Source: Salinisphaera sp. Q1T1-3 (GTDB lineage Bacteria; Pseudomonadota; Gammaproteobacteria; Nevskiales; Salinisphaeraceae). Taken from it: a stretch of 64,000 bases of DNA. The notes under the pieces are model-generated. The model saw only the letters and a program-made list of their open reading frames with translations, was not told the DNA's origin and ran no database searches. Numbering within the stretch: position 1 is the stretch's first letter; every line of letters starts with the position of its first letter. Position numbers and translations under genes: made by a program. The stretch spans positions 233,727-297,726 of the forward strand of contig NZ_QZWD01000003.1 of NCBI RefSeq assembly GCF_003602005.1, given 5' to 3'. Positions 8,005 through 17,119 of the stretch are shown here, piece after piece.

Positions 8005-9021
8005 ATGGCCGCAACCCCTCTGACCGTGATTCGTGGTGACGGGATCGGCCCGGATATCGTCGATGCCGCGCTGACGGTGCTCGATGCCGTGGGTGCGGAT
8101 TTCGACCGGGCGTTCGTCGACGTCGGCCAGGCGGCGCTGGACAAAGGCGAAACCGATCCCATGCCGCAGGCCGCCGTCGACTCGATCGAGCGGACCGGTC
8201 TGGTGCTCAAGGGGCCGGTCACCACACCGGTCGGTCAGGGATATCGCTCGGTCAACGTCGCGATGCGCAAGCAGTTCGACCTGTATGCCAACGTCCGGCC
8301 GACGCTGTCGTTGCCGGGCACCCGCGCGCGTTACGACGATATCGACATCATCACGGTGCGCGAGAACAAGGGCGGCATGTATTCCGGCGAGGGGCAGGTC
8401 ACCTCGGACGACGGTCAGCGCGCCGAAGCCCTGTCGGTGGTCACGCGGGAGCAGTCCGAGCGCATCATCCGGTTCGCCTTCGACATGGCCCGGGACCGCG
8501 GTCGGCAAAAGGTCACCCTCGCGCACAAGGCCAATATCATGAAATCCACGTCCGGCCTGTTCCTCAAGGTCGGGCGTGAGATCGCGGCGGAATACGATGA
8601 CATCGAGTACGACGAGATCATCGTCGATGCCTGTGCCATGAAGCTCGTCATGGCGCCCGAGCAGTTCGACGTGATCGTGACCACCAACCTGTTCGGCGAC
8701 ATCATCTCGGATCTGTGTGCCGGCCTGATCGGCGGTCTGGGTCTCGCCCCCGGGGCCAACATCGGCCAGCATTGTGCGATGTTCGAAGCGGTGCACGGCA
8801 GTGCGCCGGACATCGCCGGCCAGGGCATCGCGAATCCGACGTCCGTGATCCTGGCCGCGGCCCTCATGCTCGATCATCTCGGTGACAACGAGCGCGCCAC
8901 GCGGATTCGCACCGCGGTGCGCGAGACCATCGCCGCGGGGGATCGCACCACGCCGGATCTGGGCGGCGACGGTCGAACCGATACCTTCGCCGAAGCCGTG
9001 GTCGAGCGGCTGACAGCCTGA
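8005..9021 (+). CDS. NAD-type isocitrate dehydrogenase (isocitrate/isopropylmalate dehydrogenase family)
   Basis: The enzyme oxidises and decarboxylates isocitrate to 2-oxoglutarate in the TCA cycle. The 338-residue protein begins with IRGDGIGPDIV, has the substrate loop SVNVAMRKQFDLYANVRP, TVRENKGGMYSGEG, KANIMKSTSGLFL and the metal/coenzyme region VTTNLFGDIISDLCAGLIGGLGLAPGANIG, then FEAVHGSAPDIAG. Size and loop sequence fit the short NAD-dependent class rather than the 415-residue NADP enzyme of E. coli. Homoisocitrate or isopropylmalate dehydrogenase are the alternatives, but the NIMKST-G-F motif favours isocitrate. AGGAGA lies 5 nt before the ATG. Confidence 0.88.
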   Translation: MAATPLTVIRGDGIGPDIVDAALTVLDAVGADFDRAFVDVGQAALDKGETDPMPQAAVDSIERTGLVLKGPVTTPVGQGYRSVNVAMRKQFDLYANVRPTLSLPGTRARYDDIDIITVRENKGGMYSGEGQVTSDDGQRAEALSVVTREQSERIIRFAFDMARDRGRQKVTLAHKANIMKSTSGLFLKVGREIAAEYDDIEYDEIIVDACAMKLVMAPEQFDVIVTTNLFGDIISDLCAGLIGGLGLAPGANIGQHCAMFEAVHGSAPDIAGQGIANPTSVILAAALMLDHLGDNERATRIRTAVRETIAAGDRTTPDLGGDGRTDTFAEAVVERLTA

Positions 9022-9087
9022 GCGACCGGTTTGCCCCCGAGCGCGGCGCACGCGCGGCTCTCCCGCCTGGCGGCAAAGTCGACTCGC

Positions 9088-9594
9088 CTAGGCGCGGCGC
9101 CGGCGGCGTGCGACCTGCATGGCCGCCAGGCCGAGACCGAACAGCGTCAGGGTGCCCGGCTCCGGCACATCGTGCGATGTATCCGGCGCGTCCGGATCGG
9201 TGCCGTTGTCGGGTAGCCCCGGGTCCGGTGTCGCGCCGGGATCGCAGTCCCACCAGACGTCGTCGAAAGGCGGCAGATTGAACAGGGCGATGAGCCCGTG
9301 GGGAAACAGCGACAGAAGGTCGTGCTGGTTGAACTGCGCGACCGGATATCCGGACCAGTAGAAGACCAGTGCTTGCAGCGAGCCGCTGCGCGATGGATCG
9401 AACCGGAACCGGGTTCGGTGCTGGCTGGCGCCGTAGAGCACCGGTGTGGTGTGCATGGGCGTGCCCAGCTGACCCCTCGGATGGTACGGCTGCCAGGTGT
9501 TCGAGCCGGCGTGGATCATCGTGGCATCGGCCGTGCCGGCGGCCAGTAGAAGACTGGCCATGACGATGGCGCGCCTCAAGATACGCTTTTGCAT
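9088..9594 (-). CDS. PEP-CTERM sorting domain protein, secreted, unknown function
   Basis: This 168-residue exported protein has an N-terminal signal (RAIVMASLLLAAGTADA) and a C-terminal PEP-CTERM tripartite sorting signal: PEP at about residues 144-146, a hydrophobic helix (LTLFGLGLAAMQVA) and an arginine tail. Such proteins are processed by EpsH-type exosortase and are often linked to extracellular polysaccharide or floc formation. The mature domain is rich in aromatic residues (FYWSGYPVAQF, FDDVWWDCD) and has a Pro/Asp/Gly spacer before the sorting signal; I recognise no enzymatic domain. The ATG at 9594 places the signal peptide at the start. No exosortase or polysaccharide gene is in the window. 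Confidence 0.8.
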   Translation of the reverse strand: MQKRILRRAIVMASLLLAAGTADATMIHAGSNTWQPYHPRGQLGTPMHTTPVLYGASQHRTRFRFDPSRSGSLQALVFYWSGYPVAQFNQHDLLSLFPHGLIALFNLPPFDDVWWDCDPGATPDPGLPDNGTDPDAPDTSHDVPEPGTLTLFGLGLAAMQVARRRRRA

Positions 9595-9648
9595 TGCAAT
9601 CCCTCGCGAAGCCGGTGGCGGCTGTGGCGTCAAAAAGAGCCAGGGCAA

Positions 9649-9664
9649 GGCGAGTTACATGCCA
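9649..9664 (-). promoter_or_regulatory. Possible sigma-54 promoter of the PEP-CTERM gene
   Basis: Read on the minus strand the 16 bases are TGGCATGTAACTCGCC, which keep the invariant GG-N10-GC spacing of a -24/-12 promoter with one mismatch in each element (TGGCAC to TGGCAT, TTGC to TCGC). It would start transcription about 45 nt before the PEP-CTERM ATG. PEP-CTERM genes are known to be controlled in several bacteria by RpoN with PrsK/PrsR, which raises the prior, but the match is imperfect. Confidence 0.35.
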
Positions 9665-9834
9665 GTTTTCGCGATCGATACGGATCAAAGGCTTGCGTCG
9701 ATCATTTTGCGACGGGTTGCGCAATGCGTAAGGTTTGTCGACACATTGACGACCGCCCGCTGCGCCACCGGGCGAGCGACGATTCGATGATCCGGCGGTT
9801 GGAGCGCGGCCGGATTTGTCCGGTCTGCTGGCTG

Positions 9835-10689
9835 TCAGATGGTGGACGGGCGCTGTCCGTAGCTCACGCGCGGTTGGCCGCCCAGATCGTGGGCGGTATC
9901 GATGTGGCGGTAGCCGCGCTCGGCAAGCCGCCGGCGGACGCGCTCGGCCTGATCGTAGCCGTGTTCCAGCACGAGCCAGCCGCTGGGCGCCAGATACGGT
10001 ATCGCGGTATCGATCAGATGATGCAGGTCGGCCATGCCGTCCTGCGGGCTGATCAGGGCGCTGGATGGCTCGGCGGTCAGGGCCGGCAGATGGGGATCGC
10101 CATCGGCGATATAGGGCGGATTGGAGACGATCGCGTCGAAGCCGGCCTCTCCGGACAGGGCCTCGAACCAGCCGCCGATGCGAAAGCTGATGTTGGCCAG
10201 TCCCTGGCGCTGGCCGTTGGAGCGGGCCACCGCCAGTGCCGCAGCGCTGGCATCGGTGGCCACGAGCTGCCAGGCCGGCCGTTCTTGTGCCAGTGCCAGC
10301 GCGATCGCGCCGCTGCCCGTGCCGAGATCCGCCACGTGTTGTTCGGCAAGCGGGGCCAGGCAGGCAAGCGTCGTGTCCACCAGAGCTTCGGTATCGGGGC
10401 GCGGTATGAGCACTGCCGGGGTCACGTGCAGCTCGAGATTCCGGAATCCGACGCGGCCGGTGACATAAGCCAGCGGCTCGCCGGCCAGACGGCGCGCGAG
10501 CGCGGTATCCAGTCGATGGACCTGGTCTGGCTCGAGCGCGCGCGGCCCGGCCAGAATCAGACCGCTGGTGGTCAGGTCGAGCAGATCCTCGACCAGCCGA
10601 CGCGCCTCGACGTCCGGGCTGTCGCTGCAGGTGGCGAGTTCGGCGCGGGCTGCGGCCAGCCACGCATCGAGCGTCGGGCCGGTGTCCAT
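9835..10689 (-). CDS. prmC: Peptide chain release factor N5-glutamine methyltransferase
   Basis: PrmC methylates the glutamine of the GGQ motif of release factors RF1 and RF2 using S-adenosylmethionine. The 284-residue product has the helical N-terminal domain (1-80), IPRPDTEALV, the SAM-binding VADLGTGSGAIALALA at about residues 117-132 and the substrate-glutamine NPPY motif (VSNPPYIADGD), plus the GWLVLEHGYDQ strand. It sits 11 bp downstream of prfA, its substrate gene, in the conserved hemA-prfA-prmC operon. Confidence 0.96.
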   Translation of the reverse strand: MDTGPTLDAWLAAARAELATCSDSPDVEARRLVEDLLDLTTSGLILAGPRALEPDQVHRLDTALARRLAGEPLAYVTGRVGFRNLELHVTPAVLIPRPDTEALVDTTLACLAPLAEQHVADLGTGSGAIALALAQERPAWQLVATDASAAALAVARSNGQRQGLANISFRIGGWFEALSGEAGFDAIVSNPPYIADGDPHLPALTAEPSSALISPQDGMADLHHLIDTAIPYLAPSGWLVLEHGYDQAERVRRRLAERGYRHIDTAHDLGGQPRVSYGQRPSTI

Positions 10690-10700
10690 TGCCCGCGGTT

Positions 10701-11786
10701 TCAGGCGGCGCCCATTTCAGCCAGCAGGTCGGCCTGATGCTCGCTGGTCAGGGCCTCGATGATTTCATCGAGCTCGCCGGTGATGACGGTTTCCAGCTTG
10801 TAGAGCGTCAGGTTGATCCGGTGATCGGTCACGCGGCCCTGCGGGAAATTGTACGTTCGGATGCGCTCGGAGCGATCGCCGCTGCCGACCAGGCGTTTCC
10901 GGGTGGCGGCCTGTTCGCTGTCCTGCTTGTCCTGCTCGGCAGTGCGCAGCTTGGTCTGCAGCAGGCTCATCGCCCGGGCGCGGTTCTTGTGCTGCGAGCG
11001 TTCCTGCTGGCATTCCACGACCACGCCGGTGGGGATATGGGTGATCCGGATCGCGGAATCGGTCTTGTTGACGTGCTGGCCACCGGCACCGGCGGCCCGA
11101 AAGGTATCCACGCGCAGATCGTTGGCATCGATCTTGATCTCCTCGACCGCATCGACCTCCGGCAGTACTGCGACGGTACAGGCCGAGGTGTGGATGCGCC
11201 CCTGGGATTCGGTGGCTGGCACCCGCTGGACCCGGTGGGCGCCGGATTCGAATTTCAGCTGCGAGAAGGCGCCGGTACCGATCACGCGCGAGATCACTTC
11301 CTTGTAGCCGCCGTGCTCGCCGGGCGATTCGGACAACAGTTCCACCTGCCAGCCCTGGCGCTCGGCGTAGGCGGTGTACATGCGCAACAGATCGCCGGCG
11401 AACAGGGCAGCCTCGTCGCCGCCGGTGCCGGCACGGATCTCGAGATAGAGATTGGCGTTGTCGTTCGGATCCTTCGGGATCAGATGCTTGCGCAGTGATT
11501 CCTCGAGCGCGGTCTGGCGTGGCCGTGCCGTTTCCAGTTCGTCGTCAGCCATGGCCGACAGTTCGGCATCGTCGGCGGCGCTCATGTCCTCGAGCCCGGC
11601 GATCTCTTCGGTCACCTCGCGCCAGGCGCGATAGTCCGCTGCGAGATTCTCCAGCTGTGCGTACTCCTGCGACATGCGCCGGAACTTGTCCTGATCGTTG
11701 ATTACGTCGGGATCGGACATGGCGTGAGCCAGATCCTCGTGACGTTCGATCAGTTCATCGAGTTTCGCGCGCAGGGAGTCTTTCAT
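10701..11786 (-). CDS. prfA: Peptide chain release factor 1
   Basis: RF1 reads UAA and UAG stop codons and triggers peptide release on the ribosome. The 361-residue protein has the normal length. The codon-recognition region contains the PxT signature ([13 protein letters not shown]) and the peptidyl-hydrolysis loop carries GGQ in [17 protein letters not shown], the residue modified by PrmC encoded next door. The ATG overlaps the hemA stop by 4 bp, so hemA and prfA are translationally coupled. Confidence 0.97.
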   Translation of the reverse strand: MKDSLRAKLDELIERHEDLAHAMSDPDVINDQDKFRRMSQEYAQLENLAADYRAWREVTEEIAGLEDMSAADDAELSAMADDELETARPRQTALEESLRKHLIPKDPNDNANLYLEIRAGTGGDEAALFAGDLLRMYTAYAERQGWQVELLSESPGEHGGYKEVISRVIGTGAFSQLKFESGAHRVQRVPATESQGRIHTSACTVAVLPEVDAVEEIKIDANDLRVDTFRAAGAGGQHVNKTDSAIRITHIPTGVVVECQQERSQHKNRARAMSLLQTKLRTAEQDKQDSEQAATRKRLVGSGDRSERIRTYNFPQGRVTDHRINLTLYKLETVITGELDEIIEALTSEHQADLLAEMGAA

Positions 11787-13096
11787 TGCTTCGGCGTGTC
11801 CTGATCGTTCGATATCGCGGCACGCGTGTCTTCCTCGGCCAGGCCGAAGAGTTCACGCGCCGGGCCCAGCAGTCGTTGCTGACGGGCGCCCACGGCCTTG
11901 CGCAACGTCGCGCTCGGCTCGTGCATGAGTTTGTTGGTCAATGTCCGGGCGAGCCGCTCCATGACCGCATCCGGATCCTCGCCGCGCGCCAGACGGCGCC
12001 GGGCAATATCCAGCGCCTCGGCGCGCCGGCACTCGGCGGCATCGCGCATGGCACGGATCGTCGCGGTTGCCTGACGCGAATCCACCCATTCGAGATATTC
12101 GTCGATCCGGTCGTCGATGATGGCATCGGCGCGCTCGGCGGCCACCGCTCGCGAGCGTTTGTTGTCGTCGATCACGCTTTGCAGATCGTCGACCGAATAA
12201 AGATACAGGTCCTCGAGCCGGGTCGCACTGGGTTCGATGTCGCGCGGTACGGCCAGATCCAGGGCGAACATCGGCTTGCGTCGCCGCGCGCGCAGGGCGG
12301 TCTTGATGTCGCGCGTGTGGACCATGTATCCGGGGGCGGCGGTCGAGGCGATCAGCATGTCCGCCTCGGCCAGATGGGCGCTGATGTCGGCAAGCGATAT
12401 CGCATAGCCCCGGTATCGGGTGGCCAGCTGCTGGGCTCGATCGAGACTGCGGTTGGCGAAGATCATGCGCGAGACGCCGATCTCCGACAGATAGCGCGCC
12501 GTCAGTTCGATCGTCTCGCCGGCGCCGATCATCATCGCGCAGGACTGGGAGACATCGGTGAAGATCTGGCGAGCCAGTGAGACGCCTGCATAGGCGACCG
12601 ACACCGGATTGGCGCCGATCTCGGTCTGGCTGCGCACCGTCTTGGCGACGGTGAAACTGTGGTCGAAAAGCCGGGTGAGGAGCGTGCCCGCACCGCGGGC
12701 GGCCTGGGCCGAGCGATACGCGTCCTTCATCTGGCCGAGGATCTGTGGCTCGCCGAGAATCATCGAGTCCAGCCCCGAGGCCACGCGCAGACTGTGACGC
12801 ACCACTTCGCGGTCGTGATGGATATAGAAACAGTCGTGCAGGGCGTCGATATCCAGCCCGCGCTTGTCAGCCAGCCATTGCCGCAGACCGGCGTCGTCCG
12901 CGACCGCGATCGCATCGTCGATCACCGCGTAAAGCTCGGTGCGGTTGCAGGTCGATAGGATCGCTCCCTCGCGAATCTGAGGCAGGCGCAGAAAATCATC
13001 CAGCGCACTGGCAAACTGATCCGCTGGAAACGCCACCGCTTCGCGAATCGATAGCGCGGCGGTATTGTGATTCAGGCCCACGGTGAGCAGCGACAT
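11783..13096 (-). CDS. hemA: Glutamyl-tRNA reductase
   Basis: HemA reduces glutamyl-tRNA to glutamate-1-semialdehyde with NADPH, the committed step of C5-pathway haem synthesis. The 437-residue protein opens [23 protein letters not shown], carries the catalytic cysteine in [11 protein letters not shown], the [16 protein letters not shown] motif, an NADPH-binding Rossmann domain around [13 protein letters not shown] and a C-terminal dimerisation helix region. It heads the hemA-prfA-prmC operon and diverges from the TPR protein gene with only 43 bp between the two start codons, so their promoters must overlap or lie within coding sequence. Confidence 0.96.
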   Translation of the reverse strand: MSLLTVGLNHNTAALSIREAVAFPADQFASALDDFLRLPQIREGAILSTCNRTELYAVIDDAIAVADDAGLRQWLADKRGLDIDALHDCFYIHHDREVVRHSLRVASGLDSMILGEPQILGQMKDAYRSAQAARGAGTLLTRLFDHSFTVAKTVRSQTEIGANPVSVAYAGVSLARQIFTDVSQSCAMMIGAGETIELTARYLSEIGVSRMIFANRSLDRAQQLATRYRGYAISLADISAHLAEADMLIASTAAPGYMVHTRDIKTALRARRRKPMFALDLAVPRDIEPSATRLEDLYLYSVDDLQSVIDDNKRSRAVAAERADAIIDDRIDEYLEWVDSRQATATIRAMRDAAECRRAEALDIARRRLARGEDPDAVMERLARTLTNKLMHEPSATLRKAVGARQQRLLGPARELFGLAEEDTRAAISNDQDTPKQ

Positions 13097-13139
13097 CCGG
13101 GCATTCTACCGTGCGTGTCATAGGTCTGGGGTAATCGAT

Positions 13140-14900
13140 ATGCCAACGGGTGGCGTAAAAAACTATCGACGTCGCAACAGATGCGTGCTGTCGTTCGGCC
13201 TCGCCGGGCTGCTGTTCGTCAGCGGCGGTACGGCAGAGGCCGCAGACAGTGCGACCGAGGCCGCGCCGCCACCCTGGCAGGCGGCCGTGGCCGCGCAGGT
13301 TCGCGAGGCCGCGAACGCCCCAAGGGCTCGATTGTCGTATCACGTGCTGGCAGCGGAAGTGGCGCTGGCGCGCGATCGCACGGGAGAAGCGGCCACACAA
13401 TATGCCCGGGCGCTCGCGCTCGATCCGGATGTCGCATTGGCCGAACGGGCCGCGCGGGTTGCCGCGGCGGCCGATCGCCCGGATCTGGCTTATTCGGCGG
13501 TCCGTATCTGGGCCCGTGAGGCGCCGGACGCACTGCCGGCGCAGCGCGCCGCCGTCCGTCTGGCGCTGGTCAACGGCGATGCGGCCGGCATGGGCGAATA
13601 CATTCCGCGTCTCGTGGCGGCCGCCCATTCACCGCGTGATGGTTATACGCTCGTGGCGCGTCTGCTGAGCGGACGGCCGGCGCATGCCGATGCCGCGATC
13701 ACAGCCCTGCGCGATCTGTCTCGCCAGCATCCGGATGCGGCAGCGCCGGCCTACGCCACGGCGCTGCTCGCACTGGGCTACAACAAGCTGGACATTGCGG
13801 CCGATGCGGCGGCGCGTGCCCATGCCAACGCGCCGGACTGGGGCGAGGCCGGCATGCTGGTCGCGGCCATCGCCGTCCGGCAGGGCAATGCCAAGGCCGC
13901 GGCGGATGCCGTGGCCGCGCTTCCCGGCGATGCAAAGGTCCGGGCCGGTTATCACATCGGACTCGCGCGTTTTCTGCTCCAGGCCGGTCAGGCGGATCGG
14001 GCGACGGAGGAGTTCAAGGCCGCGCTGGATGTGGCGCCGGACAATACGGACGCCCGTTTCGGGCTCGGGCTGCTGTCGTTGTCGCAGGGCGACACACAGA
14101 CCGCCCGCAAGCAGTTCAGGCAATTGATCGACGATGGCGAACGAACGGCCGATGCAGCGTTCTATCTGGGCGTGATCGCGCAACAGGATGGGCGTATCGA
14201 CGATGCCCGGCGCTGGTACGGACACGTCGGTTCCGGTGCGCACGTCTTCGAGGCCGGCATGCGCGATACCTTTCTCATCGCCCGGTCCGGCGATCTCGAC
14301 GGGGCGCTGGCTCGGCTCGACCGGCTCCAGTCGGCCACATCGGGACACGACAACGAGATCATCTCGGCGCGCGGCGAGCTGCTGGTCCGGGACGGGCAGC
14401 TCAAAAAAGCGCTGGCACTGTTCAATCAGGCCCTGGCCGATGCGCCGGACGATTCGGATCTACGCTATGCCCGCTCGCTGGTCTATGAGCGTCTCGGGCG
14501 TATCGATGCGGCCCGGGCCGACCTGGAGCAGGTACTCGACAACGACAGCGACGATGCCCGCGCGCTGAACGCCCTCGGCTATCTGCTCACCAATCACAGC
14601 CAGGACTATCAGCGTGCCGAACGCCTGATTCGCCAGGCGTTGTCACAGGACCCGGATAATCCGGCCGTCCTGGACAGCCTGGGCTGGGTTTTGTACAAGC
14701 AGGGCGCGCTGACTGAGGCCCGAAAGCCGCTGGAGCAGGCACACGAGGGCAGCGACGACCCGGAAATCGCGTTGCATCTGGGCACGGTCCGCTGGGCGCA
14801 GGGCGATCATGCGGCTGCGCGCCGGATATGGGCGCAGGCTGCGCAGAATCATCCCGATAACACGGAACTGAAACAGATCATGGAAGAACATCGATCATGA
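13140..14900 (+). CDS. Exported tetratricopeptide-repeat protein
   Basis: This 586-residue protein is predicted to be periplasmic or outer-membrane associated. A signal peptide (CVLSFGLAGLLFVSGGTAEA, cleavage near residue 37) is followed by tandem TPR helices, densest from about residue 280 to the C-terminus (for example the AADAVAALPGDAK and ADRATEEFKAALDVAPDNTDARFGL units). TPR proteins of this type stand next to lolB in many gammaproteobacteria and are presumed to scaffold envelope complexes, but the partner is not known. The ATG at 13140 gives the signal peptide; upstream codons would overlap hemA. The lolB ATG overlaps its TGA. Confidence 0.85.
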   Translation: MPTGGVKNYRRRNRCVLSFGLAGLLFVSGGTAEAADSATEAAPPPWQAAVAAQVREAANAPRARLSYHVLAAEVALARDRTGEAATQYARALALDPDVALAERAARVAAAADRPDLAYSAVRIWAREAPDALPAQRAAVRLALVNGDAAGMGEYIPRLVAAAHSPRDGYTLVARLLSGRPAHADAAITALRDLSRQHPDAAAPAYATALLALGYNKLDIAADAAARAHANAPDWGEAGMLVAAIAVRQGNAKAAADAVAALPGDAKVRAGYHIGLARFLLQAGQADRATEEFKAALDVAPDNTDARFGLGLLSLSQGDTQTARKQFRQLIDDGERTADAAFYLGVIAQQDGRIDDARRWYGHVGSGAHVFEAGMRDTFLIARSGDLDGALARLDRLQSATSGHDNEIISARGELLVRDGQLKKALALFNQALADAPDDSDLRYARSLVYERLGRIDAARADLEQVLDNDSDDARALNALGYLLTNHSQDYQRAERLIRQALSQDPDNPAVLDSLGWVLYKQGALTEARKPLEQAHEGSDDPEIALHLGTVRWAQGDHAAARRIWAQAAQNHPDNTELKQIMEEHRS

Positions 14901-15520
14901 GATGGCGTGCCCTAGTCGCGGTCGTCGGCGTGGCCCTGCTCGCCGGCTGTGCCGTCATTCACAAACCGGCCGAGCAACAGGCCGGCATCGCCGACGGCTC
15001 GGCCTGGCAGGCGCATCGTGCGGCGCTGGCCGATTTCTCCAGCTGGTCGCTGCAGGGACGGGTGGCCACCGGCCAGCTGCTCGGCTGGACCGGCAATCTG
15101 TCGTGGCGGGAGCGCGGTCCGCGCTTCGACGTGCGCCTGGCCGGCCCGCTGGGCGCGGGAGGCATGCGCGCGCAAGGCACGCTGGATCAGGTGACCATCG
15201 ACACCGATGACGGCAAGCATTTCGTGACCCGTGATCCGGACGCGCTCGTCGAGCGGACTCTGGGCTGGTCGTTCCCGCTCGCGCCGTTGCGCTACTGGGC
15301 CCGCGGGCTGCCAGCGCCGGGCGCGTACGACCGGATTTCGGTCGGTGAGAACGGCCGTCTGCAATCGATCACCCAGGATGGCTGGACCGTGTCTTATCTG
15401 GACTACACCCGCCCAGCCGGCGCGCCGGCCGAGCTGCCGCGGCGTGTCGTGCTGGATAACGGCGACACAAGAATTCGTCTCGTCGTCGATCGCTGGTTCG
15501 ATCTGGGATCGTCGAGCTAG
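14897..15520 (+). CDS. lolB: Outer-membrane lipoprotein receptor LolB
   Basis: LolB is itself a lipoprotein; it accepts lipoproteins from periplasmic LolA and inserts them in the outer membrane. The 207-residue product has a lipobox LLAGC, making Cys18 the likely lipidated residue, and then FSSWSLQGRVA, LSWRERGPRFDVRLAGPLGAGG and ARGLPAPG, features of the LolB beta-barrel-like fold. Its ATG overlaps the TPR gene stop by 4 bp (ATGA). In most gammaproteobacteria ispE follows lolB and precedes tRNA-Gln and prs; here it does not. Confidence 0.92.
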   Translation: MRWRALVAVVGVALLAGCAVIHKPAEQQAGIADGSAWQAHRAALADFSSWSLQGRVATGQLLGWTGNLSWRERGPRFDVRLAGPLGAGGMRAQGTLDQVTIDTDDGKHFVTRDPDALVERTLGWSFPLAPLRYWARGLPAPGAYDRISVGENGRLQSITQDGWTVSYLDYTRPAGAPAELPRRVVLDNGDTRIRLVVDRWFDLGSSS

Positions 15521-15774
15521 GGCGTGTTGACACGTCCCGCCGGCGCGACTCGCGTTGATAGGGTCGACAGGCTGTAATATCGCCTGACGATCGGGATGCG
15601 GCTGTCGGTAAGCGTTCCGGCCGGGGTCGGCGCAGCGGGCCCGGTTTCGGGGCCGTGATCGTGATCGATCGACCTGGGGATGAATGCCGCGCCTCGGGGC
15701 GCCGTCGCCGGGTCTGGCCGAGGATCCATGACGACGACAGGCACGGCGTCCAGATCGAAAATCTCAGTTACGAA
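15521..15774. other. Intergenic stretch where ispE would normally lie; no gene seen
   Basis: About 250 bp after lolB show no open frame resembling the IspE kinase (no GHMK-type glycine/serine-rich motif) on either strand. The long minus-strand frame across it runs through the tRNA-Gln gene and is not credible as protein. Apart from the tRNA promoter at its right end I see nothing. Confidence 0.6.
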
Positions 15775-15803
15775 TTGACACCCGGCGGGTGTCTCAACAG
15801 AAT
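15775..15803 (+). promoter_or_regulatory. Promoter of tRNA-Gln
   Basis: A consensus -35 TTGACA (15775-15780), a 17-bp spacer and a -10 CAGAAT (15798-15803, 4 of 6) place the start near 15810, ten bases before the tRNA. prs may also be read from here. Confidence 0.75.
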
Positions 15804-15819
15804 ACGCGGCGTTTTCCGG

Positions 15820-15894
15820 TGGGGCGTAGCCAAGCGGTAAGGCAACGGGTTTTGATCCCGTGATGCGCAGGTTCGAATCCTGCCGCCCCAGCCA
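15820..15894 (+). tRNA. tRNA-Gln (UUG)
   Basis: A 75-nt cloverleaf with the CCA encoded. The acceptor arms TGGGGCG and CGCCCCA pair, the anticodon loop reads TTTTGAT (anticodon TTG) between the CGGG/CCCG arms, and the T loop is GGTTCGAATCC. It stands directly upstream of prs as in many gammaproteobacteria. Confidence 0.97.
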
Positions 15895-15979
15895 TAGATG
15901 ATTTGCGCTACGGCGCGCATTGGGGGTCTTGGCGTGTTCATCATGCCTGCCCGGCCACTTGCACAACGAAAACCATGCC

Positions 15980-16942
15980 ATGGCGGATACCCGACTGATG
16001 GTCTTTACCGGCAATGCCAACCCGGCATTGGCGCGCGATGTGGCCGGTTATCTCAAGCTGCCCGTGGGCAAGGCGACGGTCGAGCAATTCTCTGACGGAG
16101 AATGTCAGGTCGAGATCGAGGAAAACGTCCGCGGACGCGACGTTTTCGTGGTCCAGTCCACCTGCCAGCCGACCAACGACAATCTCATCGAATTGTTGAT
16201 GATGATCGATGCGCTGCATCGGGCATCGGCCGGCCGTATCACAGCGGTGGTTCCTTATTTCGGTTATGCACGCCAGGACCGGCGCCCGCGCAGCGCGCGC
16301 GTGCCGATCTCGGCCAAGGTCGCGGCCAGCCTGCTCGGCACGGTCGGTACCGACCGCGTGCTGACGGTCGATCTGCACGCGGATCAGATTCAGGGCTTCT
16401 TCGACATGCCGGTGGACAACGTCTACGCGTCGCCGGTGCTGCTGGGCGACATCTGGCGACAGAAGCAGCGTGACGACAATCTCGTCGTGGTCTCGCCCGA
16501 CGTCGGCGGCGTGGTGCGGGCCCGGGCCCTGGCCAAGCGTCTCGACGAAGCGGATCTGGCGATCATCGACAAGCGCCGGCCCAAGGCCAACGAAGCCAAG
16601 ATCATGAACATCATCGGCGACGTCAGCGGCAAGAGCTGCATCATGGTCGATGATCTGGTCGACACGGCCGGTACGCTCTGTCAGGCCGCGGATGCGCTCA
16701 AGAACCAGGGCGCGACCAAGGTGCGTGCCTACGTCACCCATCCGGTGCTTTCCGGCAAGGCAGTCGAGAACATCCGCAATTCACGGCTGGATGAGCTGGT
16801 GGTGACCGACACGATTCCGCTGTCGGCCGATGCCGCAGCCTGCGGCAAGATCCGCCAGCTGCACATCGCGGCACTGCTGGCCGAGACGATCCGTCGTGTC
16901 AGCGCCGAGGAGTCGGTTTCGACGCTCTACAAGGACGCCTGA
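15980..16942 (+). CDS. prs: Ribose-phosphate pyrophosphokinase
   Basis: Prs makes PRPP from ribose-5-phosphate and ATP, feeding purine, pyrimidine, histidine, tryptophan and NAD synthesis. The 320-residue cytoplasmic enzyme has [13 protein letters not shown], the FSDGE loop, the ATP-site [23 protein letters not shown] and the PRPP-binding signature [12 protein letters not shown]. The start at 15980 gives [11 protein letters not shown]; an out-of-frame ATG lies 5 nt upstream and could confuse start calling. It follows tRNA-Gln and precedes rplY. Confidence 0.97.
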   Translation: MADTRLMVFTGNANPALARDVAGYLKLPVGKATVEQFSDGECQVEIEENVRGRDVFVVQSTCQPTNDNLIELLMMIDALHRASAGRITAVVPYFGYARQDRRPRSARVPISAKVAASLLGTVGTDRVLTVDLHADQIQGFFDMPVDNVYASPVLLGDIWRQKQRDDNLVVVSPDVGGVVRARALAKRLDEADLAIIDKRRPKANEAKIMNIIGDVSGKSCIMVDDLVDTAGTLCQAADALKNQGATKVRAYVTHPVLSGKAVENIRNSRLDELVVTDTIPLSADAAACGKIRQLHIAALLAETIRRVSAEESVSTLYKDA

Positions 16943-16984
16943 GGCGGCGGTATCGAGTGCCGCGCCGATTTTCGTCACGGGGTC

Positions 16985-17012
16985 GTGCAAAAACCGGTCA
17001 AACGCGTATACT
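16985..17012 (+). promoter_or_regulatory. Likely promoter of rplY
   Basis: A near-consensus -10 TATACT at 17007-17012 is preceded 16 bp upstream by a weak -35 (GTGCAA). Transcription would start about 100 nt before rplY, leaving a GC-rich leader that contains a CTAGCTAG palindrome. The -10 is convincing; the -35 is not. Confidence 0.5.
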
Positions 17013-17119
17013 ACGCGGTCTTTTGAGGCAGGGTGCGCTCTCCGCGGACCCCGATCACACATCATAACCCGCGGCCGCGGTAACCCCCAGCGGCCTCTAG
17101 CTAGCTGGAGCGAGACACT

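Noticed and set aside
15517..16020. Minus-strand open frame of about 167 codons across tRNA-Gln
   Set aside because: It translates through the tRNA gene and into the prs coding start; its composition is that of tRNA-antisense frames, not a protein.
16943..16975. GC-rich hairpin followed by GATTTT after prs as a terminator
   Set aside because: The stem has a bulge and the T-run is only four bases; termination could not be supported.
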